Shown: piece by piece, positions 58,762 to 64,000 of the stretch | Numbering within the stretch: position 1 is the first letter of the stretch | Layout of the letters: each line of letters starts with the position of its first letter | Source: Desulfovibrio sp. | GTDB taxonomy: Bacteria; Desulfobacterota; Desulfovibrionia; Desulfovibrionales; Desulfovibrionaceae | Direction: 5' to 3' | Assembly (NCBI GenBank): GCA_031279825.1 | Contig: JAITHT010000046.1 | Span: 1 to 64,000 of the forward strand | Length of the DNA stretch: 64,000 bases | Translations under genes and position numbers: made by a program | Notes under the pieces: model-generated | Databases searched by the model: none | The model's input: the letters and a program-made list of their open reading frames with translations, nothing else | What the model was told of the DNA's origin: nothing

Positions 58762-58825
58762 GCTCAGTTCGAGCCACGCACGTCAGCCGGCTTGGCGTAT
58801 TGAAGCAGCATATGTGGAGCGCATT

Positions 58826-58939
58826 ATGAAAGTACGGCCTTCGGTCAAAAGGATTTGCCCCAAGTGCAAGGTCATCCGCCGCCACGGCGTTTTGCGGGTG
58901 ATTTGCGATAACCCCCGGCACAAGCAGCGCCAAGGCTAG
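58826..58939 (+). CDS. rpmJ: 50S ribosomal protein L36
   Basis: [37 protein letters not shown] (37 aa, absent from the supplied ORF track). Confidence 0.96.
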   Translation: MKVRPSVKRICPKCKVIRRHGVLRVICDNPRHKQRQG

Positions 58940-58956
58940 GCGAGCAGGAGTTTCAC

Positions 58957-59325
58957 GTGGCCAGAATCGCGGGAGTAGATTTGCCCAGAGGCAAACGCAC
59001 TGATATTGCCCTTACCTATATTTACGGCATCGGTCGGGCTACGGCTTTGAAAATTCTTGATGCCACAGGTGTGGATTGGGCTCGCGGAATAGACGATCTC
59101 TCCAATGAGGAAATTAACGAGATCCGCAAGGAACTTGAGCAACACTACAAGGTTGAAGGCGACCTGCGCCGCGAAGTCGGCTCCAGCATCAAGCGCCTTA
59201 TGGATATAGGATGTTACCGGGGTCTGCGCCATAGAAAGGGATTGCCGGCGCGCGGTCAACGCACCCATACCAACGCGCGTACAAGAAAAGGTCCGCGCCG
59301 CGGCGCCGCCCCCAAGAAAAAATAG
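58957..59325 (+). CDS. rpsM: 30S ribosomal protein S13
   Basis: [38 protein letters not shown]...[22 protein letters not shown]-type end. Confidence 0.98.
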   Translation: MARIAGVDLPRGKRTDIALTYIYGIGRATALKILDATGVDWARGIDDLSNEEINEIRKELEQHYKVEGDLRREVGSSIKRLMDIGCYRGLRHRKGLPARGQRTHTNARTRKGPRRGAAPKKK

Positions 59326-59395
59326 GTATTGCCCGAGACGGGCGCTCCGCCGTATTCCTTTATCAATATTAACGAAAGTCATTTGAGAGTGCGAC

Positions 59396-59785
59396 ATGGC
59401 CAAAGCCAGACGAGTTGTCAAGAAAAAAGAAAAAAAGAATGTGCCGGTGGGTTTGGCCCATATTCAGGCTTCGTTCAACAATACTATTATCACCTTTACC
59501 GATACCCGCGGAAATGCCGTCAGTTGGGCAAGCTCGGGGCAGGCCGGTTTTAAAGGATCGCGCAAGTCCACCCCCTTCGCCGCGCAGGTGGCCGCCGAAC
59601 AGGCGGCCCGTAAGGCTCAGGATAACGGCATGCGTACTGTGGGCATTTATGTCGTCGGTCCCGGCTCGGGGCGGGAGTCCGCCATGCGCGCCATCAACAA
59701 TGCCGGTTTCAAGGTAGCGTTCATTCGAGACATCACCCCCATTCCGCACAATGGCTGCCGTCCTCCCAAGCGGCGCCGAGTGTAA
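59396..59785 (+). CDS. rpsK: 30S ribosomal protein S11
   Basis: [44 protein letters not shown]. Confidence 0.98.
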   Translation: MAKARRVVKKKEKKNVPVGLAHIQASFNNTIITFTDTRGNAVSWASSGQAGFKGSRKSTPFAAQVAAEQAARKAQDNGMRTVGIYVVGPGSGRESAMRAINNAGFKVAFIRDITPIPHNGCRPPKRRRV

Positions 59786-59804
59786 GCCTTGAGGAGGAAC
59801 CCCC

Positions 59805-60431
59805 TTGGCCAAGTATAATGAAGCCAAATGCCGCCTGTGCAGGCGTGAAGGCAGCAAGCTCATGCTCAAGGGCGATCGTTGCCACACGGACAAGTGCGCG
59901 TTTGATCGCCGCCCCTACGCGCCCGGTCAGCACGGCAGGACGCGCAAAAAAGTCTCCGACTACGCCCTGCAATTGCGCGAGAAGCAAAAAGTACGCCGTA
60001 TCTACGGCGTCCTGGAAACGCAGTTTCGCAATTATTTCATTAAGGCTGATATGGCCAAGGGCATTACCGGCCATAATCTGCTCGCCAATCTGGAGCGCCG
60101 CCTTGACAGCGTGATATACCGTCTCGGATTTGCCGGTTCGCGCCAGCAGGCCCGTCAGTTTGTCCGTCACGGCCTGTTTACCCTGAACGGCCATAAGGTA
60201 ACCATTCCCTCTTTGCTTGTTCGTGTGGGTGATATTGTGGAAGTTCCGGAAAAGAAGCGTAAAGTCGCCGTGCTTGCCGAAGTGCCGCAACTTATTGCCC
60301 GCAGAGGCATTCCCGGTTGGCTTGAAGTTGACGGCACGGCTTTTCGCGGCGTTGTCAAGGCCCTGCCCCAACGCGAGGACATTCAGACTCCGATTAACGA
60401 GGATCTGATTGTCGAGCTTTACTCTAAATAA
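59805..60431 (+). CDS. rpsD: 30S ribosomal protein S4
   Basis: [70 protein letters not shown] start. Confidence 0.97.
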   Translation: MAKYNEAKCRLCRREGSKLMLKGDRCHTDKCAFDRRPYAPGQHGRTRKKVSDYALQLREKQKVRRIYGVLETQFRNYFIKADMAKGITGHNLLANLERRLDSVIYRLGFAGSRQQARQFVRHGLFTLNGHKVTIPSLLVRVGDIVEVPEKKRKVAVLAEVPQLIARRGIPGWLEVDGTAFRGVVKALPQREDIQTPINEDLIVELYSK

Positions 60432-60442
60432 CGGGTAGAAGC

Positions 60443-61486
60443 ATGATTTTTAAACAAGGCGACAGGCTTATTAATTCGCGCAATTGGTCAGAGTTGGTCA
60501 AGCCGGAGCAGGTTTCCCGTACGAGTGATGTTGAGGACAGCCTCTACGGTCGGTTCGTCTGCGAGCCTCTTGAGCGCGGGTACGGTACGACCATAGGCAA
60601 CGCGTTGCGTCGTATTTTACTGTCTTCGTTGCAAGGGGCGGCCTTTGTATCGGTAAAATTTTCAGGCGTGCAGCATGAGTTTACCACCATTCCCGGCGTG
60701 CTTGAAGACGTGACCGATATTGTGCTGAATTTTAAGCAGGTCCGTCTCGCCATGGATATTGACGAACCGCAGCGTCTTGTCCTGAGGGCGGTGGAAAAAG
60801 GCGCGGTTTCGGCGGCGGCGATACAGTGCACCCAGCATGTGGCCGTACTGAATCCGGAACAGCATCTTTTTACCGTCACCGACGCCGTTGATCTGCAGAT
60901 CGAACTGGAAGCCCGCATGGGTAAAGGCTATGTGCCGGCTGATATGCACGGGGTGCTTTCCGATGAAATAGGGCTCATTGCCCTGGACGCCAGTTATTCT
61001 CCTGTACGTAAGGTTTCCTATACCGTCGAGCAGGCCCGTGTCGGCCAGATGACCGACTACGACAGGCTGATTCTTGAAGTGTGGACGGACGGCTCCGTCA
61101 CGCCTGAAGATGCCCTCGCGTACAGCGCAAAGATTTTAAAAGATCAGCTCACAGTATTCATCAATTTTGATGAGCGCACGTCAGGAGAGAGCCAGGGGAG
61201 CAGTTCGGGCGTGAACGATATTAATGAAAATCTCTTTAAATCCATTGACGAGCTTGAGCTTTCCGTGAGGGCGACCAACTGCCTGAAGAGCGCCAATATC
61301 GCCTTGGTGGGAGAAATCGTGCAGCGTCAGGAGAATGAAATGCTTAAAACCAAGAATTTCGGCAAAAAATCTTTGGATGAGATTCGCCGTGTTCTTGCTG
61401 AGATGCATCTCGACTTCGGCATGAGGGTGGACGGATTCGAGAAGAAATATCAGGAATGGAAGAGGAAGCAGCAACATGAGGCATAA
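60443..61486 (+). CDS. rpoA: DNA-directed RNA polymerase subunit alpha
   Basis: [63 protein letters not shown]; alpha-[24 protein letters not shown]. Confidence 0.98.
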   Translation: MIFKQGDRLINSRNWSELVKPEQVSRTSDVEDSLYGRFVCEPLERGYGTTIGNALRRILLSSLQGAAFVSVKFSGVQHEFTTIPGVLEDVTDIVLNFKQVRLAMDIDEPQRLVLRAVEKGAVSAAAIQCTQHVAVLNPEQHLFTVTDAVDLQIELEARMGKGYVPADMHGVLSDEIGLIALDASYSPVRKVSYTVEQARVGQMTDYDRLILEVWTDGSVTPEDALAYSAKILKDQLTVFINFDERTSGESQGSSSGVNDINENLFKSIDELELSVRATNCLKSANIALVGEIVQRQENEMLKTKNFGKKSLDEIRRVLAEMHLDFGMRVDGFEKKYQEWKRKQQHEA

Positions 61487-61889
61487 TAAATCCGGCCGGA
61501 AGCTCGGCAGAAATCCTTCCCACAGAAAGGCCCTTCTGCGTAACATGGCGAAAGCCCTGCTTATCAACAGCAGCATTACCACTACGGAAGCCAAGGCGAA
61601 AACTCTGCGCGGCGTTGTTGACCCTTTGATTTCCCTGGCGTTGAAGAATGATGTGCACGCGCGCCGTCAGGCCTATTCTCTGCTTGGGGAGCATGGGCTT
61701 GTCAGCCGTCTTTTTGATGAAATAGGTCCGCTGTACAAGCAGGGAGGCGGATATACCCGGGTGGTCAAACTAGCTGTTCCCCGGAAGGGTGACGGCGCCT
61801 CCCTCGCCGTCATAGAACTTATCCATAAGCCATTGAAAAATGAAGAAAAAACTGTCGATAAAGATTCTTCGGCCAAGGTCTCCAAATAA
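61476..61889 (+). CDS. rplQ: 50S ribosomal protein L17
   Basis: [42 protein letters not shown]. Confidence 0.97.
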   Translation: MRHNKSGRKLGRNPSHRKALLRNMAKALLINSSITTTEAKAKTLRGVVDPLISLALKNDVHARRQAYSLLGEHGLVSRLFDEIGPLYKQGGGYTRVVKLAVPRKGDGASLAVIELIHKPLKNEEKTVDKDSSAKVSK

Positions 61890-61913
61890 GCGTTATGGTG
61901 ATGCTATCGTTGA

Positions 61914-62043
61914 CAGAGTGCGTTCACTTTGAAAATGCTCTGGCAACCGGCAACGTAAGCGTCGGCTCTCGTGCACGAGGAGTAGGCGAAACGTGTTTTC
62001 GCCGAGGGCGACGAGCGCAACGTTTCAAAGTGAATCTGCTCTA
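61914..62043 (+). repeat. Dispersed repeat family 1, copy B (full length)
   Basis: CAGAGTGCGTTCACTTTGAAAATGCTCTGGCAACCGGCAACGTAAGCGTCGG...GTTTCAAAGTGAATCTGCTCTA. Confidence 0.9.
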
Positions 62044-62083
62044 AAGCGGCCCTCTCCCTCTGTTGTGAGGAGAGGGCCGCTTT
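62043..62083. terminator. Strong terminator at the end of the ribosomal operon
   Basis: AAAGCGGCCCTCTCC...GGAGAGGGCCGCTTT, perfect 15-bp stem. Confidence 0.85.
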
Positions 62084-62178
62084 ATGTAATTTACACGCTT
62101 GTGGGAACCTGTTAGAGCAGAGGTGTCCGCCGGTTCGTTGCGGAGAAAAGACGGCCCATGTTGGCGCTCTTTCCATAG

Positions 62179-62295
62179 CTGGGGCATTTTCACTTTGAAA
62201 ATGCCCGTCAACCGGCAGCGTAAGCGCCGGTTGCGTGCACGAGGAGTGGGCGAAACGAAACGGCGAGGGCAAGGTTGCAAAGTTGATCTGCTCTA
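62179..62295 (+). repeat. Dispersed repeat family 1, copy C
   Basis: GGGGCATTTTCACTTTGAAAATGCCCGTCAACCGGCAGCGTAAGCGCCGGTTGCGTGCACGAGG...GATCTGCTCTA. Confidence 0.88.
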
Positions 62296-62312
62296 ATGGA
62301 GGAGTCCTTCAC

Positions 62313-63485
62313 ATGAAACTTGCCGACCGCGTGGCGCAGCTTAAGCCTTCCGCCACCCTTAGCGTCAGCGCGAAAGCCCAGGAACTGAGAGCCGCAGGGC
62401 GGGAAATATTCAGTCTTTCCGTGGGGGAAACTGATTTTCCAACGCCGGCATATATATGCAAGGCGGCTCAAGACGCCATAGACGCCGGTTTTACGCGGTA
62501 CACGCCCGTACCCGGCATACCGGAGTTGCGCCTTGCCGCCGCGGGCTACTTCAACAGGCATTACGGCATTGCCGCCGAGGCTGATCATATCATCATAAGC
62601 AACGGCGGCAAGCATTGCCTGTACAATGTGTGCCAGGCGCTGCTTAATCCCGGAGATCACGTGCTGATTCCCGCGCCGTATTGGGTGAGTTATCCGCCTA
62701 TGGTGGAACTCGCCGCCGCCAAGCCGGTGATCATCAGCACGGCGCCGGAAAGAAATTTCAAAGTCTCTCCGACGGATCTGGAAAAGAGCCTGACGCCGAA
62801 AACCCGTCTGCTTCTGCTCAATTCCCCTTCAAACCCCACTGGCTCCTGCTACGGCAAGGAGGAACTCGACGCCATCGCCGAATGGGCCGTTGCGCGCGGC
62901 GTAACGGTCATAGCCGACGAGATTTATGATCAACTGGTTTACGGAGATACGCCGGCCCTAAGCTTGTGCGCCTGGTGGCAAAAGCACCCGGAGAATTTCG
63001 TCATTGTCAACGGAGTGGCGAAAACCTTTGCCATGACGGGCTGGCGGGTGGGCTACACGCTTGGTCATCCGGATCTGATCCGGGCCATGTCCCGTTTGCA
63101 GGGGCAATCCACCTCCAATATTTGCTCAGTCTCGCAGAAAGCCGCAGTCGCCGCCTTGAACGGGCATATGGATACGGTGGAAGAAATGCGCGTTGCCTTT
63201 GAGCGCCGTAGCGCCTTAGCCATGGAGATTGTTTCCGCATGGCCTGATGTGCTTTGCCCGCGCCCCCGGGGCGCGTTTTATATTTTTCCGGATGTGCATC
63301 GTCACTACGGCGCGCGCTTTTCCGATTCCACCAGCCTGTGCACCCTGCTGCTGTCTGAAGTCGGGGTGGCTCTCGTCCCCGGCGCGGCTTTCGGCGATGA
63401 TCGCTGCATCCGCATTTCTTACGCCGTGAGCGATGACGCCCTGATCAAGGCGCTTCACCTTGTGGAGAAGGTATTGCTGGGTTAA
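62313..63485 (+). CDS. Aspartate-type aminotransferase (class I/II PLP)
   Basis: VAQLKPSATLSVSAKAQELRAAGREIFSLSVGETDFPTPAYICKAA...SNGGKHCLYNVCQALLNPGDHVLIPAPYWVSYPPM...VNGVAKTFAMTGWRVGY. Confidence 0.93.
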   Translation: MKLADRVAQLKPSATLSVSAKAQELRAAGREIFSLSVGETDFPTPAYICKAAQDAIDAGFTRYTPVPGIPELRLAAAGYFNRHYGIAAEADHIIISNGGKHCLYNVCQALLNPGDHVLIPAPYWVSYPPMVELAAAKPVIISTAPERNFKVSPTDLEKSLTPKTRLLLLNSPSNPTGSCYGKEELDAIAEWAVARGVTVIADEIYDQLVYGDTPALSLCAWWQKHPENFVIVNGVAKTFAMTGWRVGYTLGHPDLIRAMSRLQGQSTSNICSVSQKAAVAALNGHMDTVEEMRVAFERRSALAMEIVSAWPDVLCPRPRGAFYIFPDVHRHYGARFSDSTSLCTLLLSEVGVALVPGAAFGDDRCIRISYAVSDDALIKALHLVEKVLLG

Positions 63486-63526
63486 GATTGCAGAGTAATT
63501 GTATCGACATATTACGGAGAACATCT

Positions 63527-64000
63527 ATGGAAATACGCAAACATGTGCTTGACTGGACCTACGCCTTCACCTGCCGCCTGCAGAGCACGTCGCCTGAAAG
63601 CTCACTTTTTGCCGGCCGCCTTGAGGCTTGCGCGCAAAGACTGCAAGGCGAGCTTCAGGCGGGTACCCTGCCGTATCTGAATATGCCTTTCCGTCAGGCT
63701 CTTGAAGCGGATTTGCCGCCGGTGCTTGAGCGTATCCGTTCTTATAAGCATATGATGCTGCTGGGTATCGGCGGATCCGCCCTTGGCGCCAGGGCCTTGC
63801 AGAAAGCGTTTTTCCCGGCTCAGGATCGTCCCGGGCACACTGGTCCTTTTTTGTGGATAGCCGACAACATTGACGCCGATACTCTTGACGCCTGGATGGG
63901 GATCCTTGATCCCAAGGAAACGGTGGTAGTGGTCATTTCCAAATCCGGCGGCACAATTGAGACCATGGCCCAATATTTTCTGGTGCGCCGCTGGCTTCAG
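63527..64000 (+). CDS. pgi: Glucose-6-phosphate isomerase (partial, runs off the window)
   Basis: MEIRKHVLDWTYAFT...HMMLLGIGGSALGARALQKAFF...VVVVISKSGGTIETMAQYF. Confidence 0.9.
   Translation, partial: MEIRKHVLDWTYAFTCRLQSTSPESSLFAGRLEACAQRLQGELQAGTLPYLNMPFRQALEADLPPVLERIRSYKHMMLLGIGGSALGARALQKAFFPAQDRPGHTGPFLWIADNIDADTLDAWMGILDPKETVVVVISKSGGTIETMAQYFLVRRWLQ

Noticed and set aside
1-64000. CRISPR arrays, tRNA/rRNA genes, prophage, toxin-antitoxin or restriction systems
   Set aside because: Looked for while reading; no spaced direct-repeat array, tRNA-like cloverleaf or hallmark proteins were noticed. tRNAscan-SE and CRISPR finders were not available.

Overview
The window looks like a chromosomal segment from a Desulfovibrionaceae-like deltaproteobacterium. 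That placement is inferred from gene content; no phylogeny was run. Main blocks, left to right: (i) a minus-strand pair, an OmpA-domain membrane protein and a coiled-coil partner; (ii) a 1.3 kb hairpin-rich region with no recognisable genes, then mutT and a PLP aminotransferase; (iii) a feo iron-uptake cluster with Fur-like boxes; (iv) queF, a cobalamin riboswitch, a secreted CbiK and a cobalamin block (VUT-family transporter, BtuF-like protein, cobI, cobM) with hisI-hisG inserted; (v) a chemoreceptor, a secondary-alcohol dehydrogenase, icd, a ChaN-PDZ lipoprotein, an HlyD-like protein and TauE; (vi) rimP-nusA-ylxR-infB-DUF503-nrnA; (vii) an M23 peptidase, a thioester alpha-2-macroglobulin with pbpC, larB, holB-like and a K+ channel; (viii) the complete S10-spc-alpha ribosomal operon (rpsJ to rplQ); (ix) an aspartate-type aminotransferase and the start of pgi. 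The best candidates for undescribed biology are two dispersed intergenic repeat families. Family 1 is about 130 bp, MITE-like, with terminal inverted repeats and compensatory changes in its hairpin. It occurs in at least six intergenic spots plus one fragment. Family 2 is about 155 bp, opens with a short inverted repeat, and occurs upstream of mutT and of the K+ channel. Other points of interest are the coiled-coil/OmpA-BON gene pair with hendecad repeats, a ribosomal protein L29 with a basic N-terminal extension of about 55 residues, and a structured, terminator-ended leader upstream of rimP. No CRISPR array, rRNA, tRNA, prophage or canonical defence system was found.
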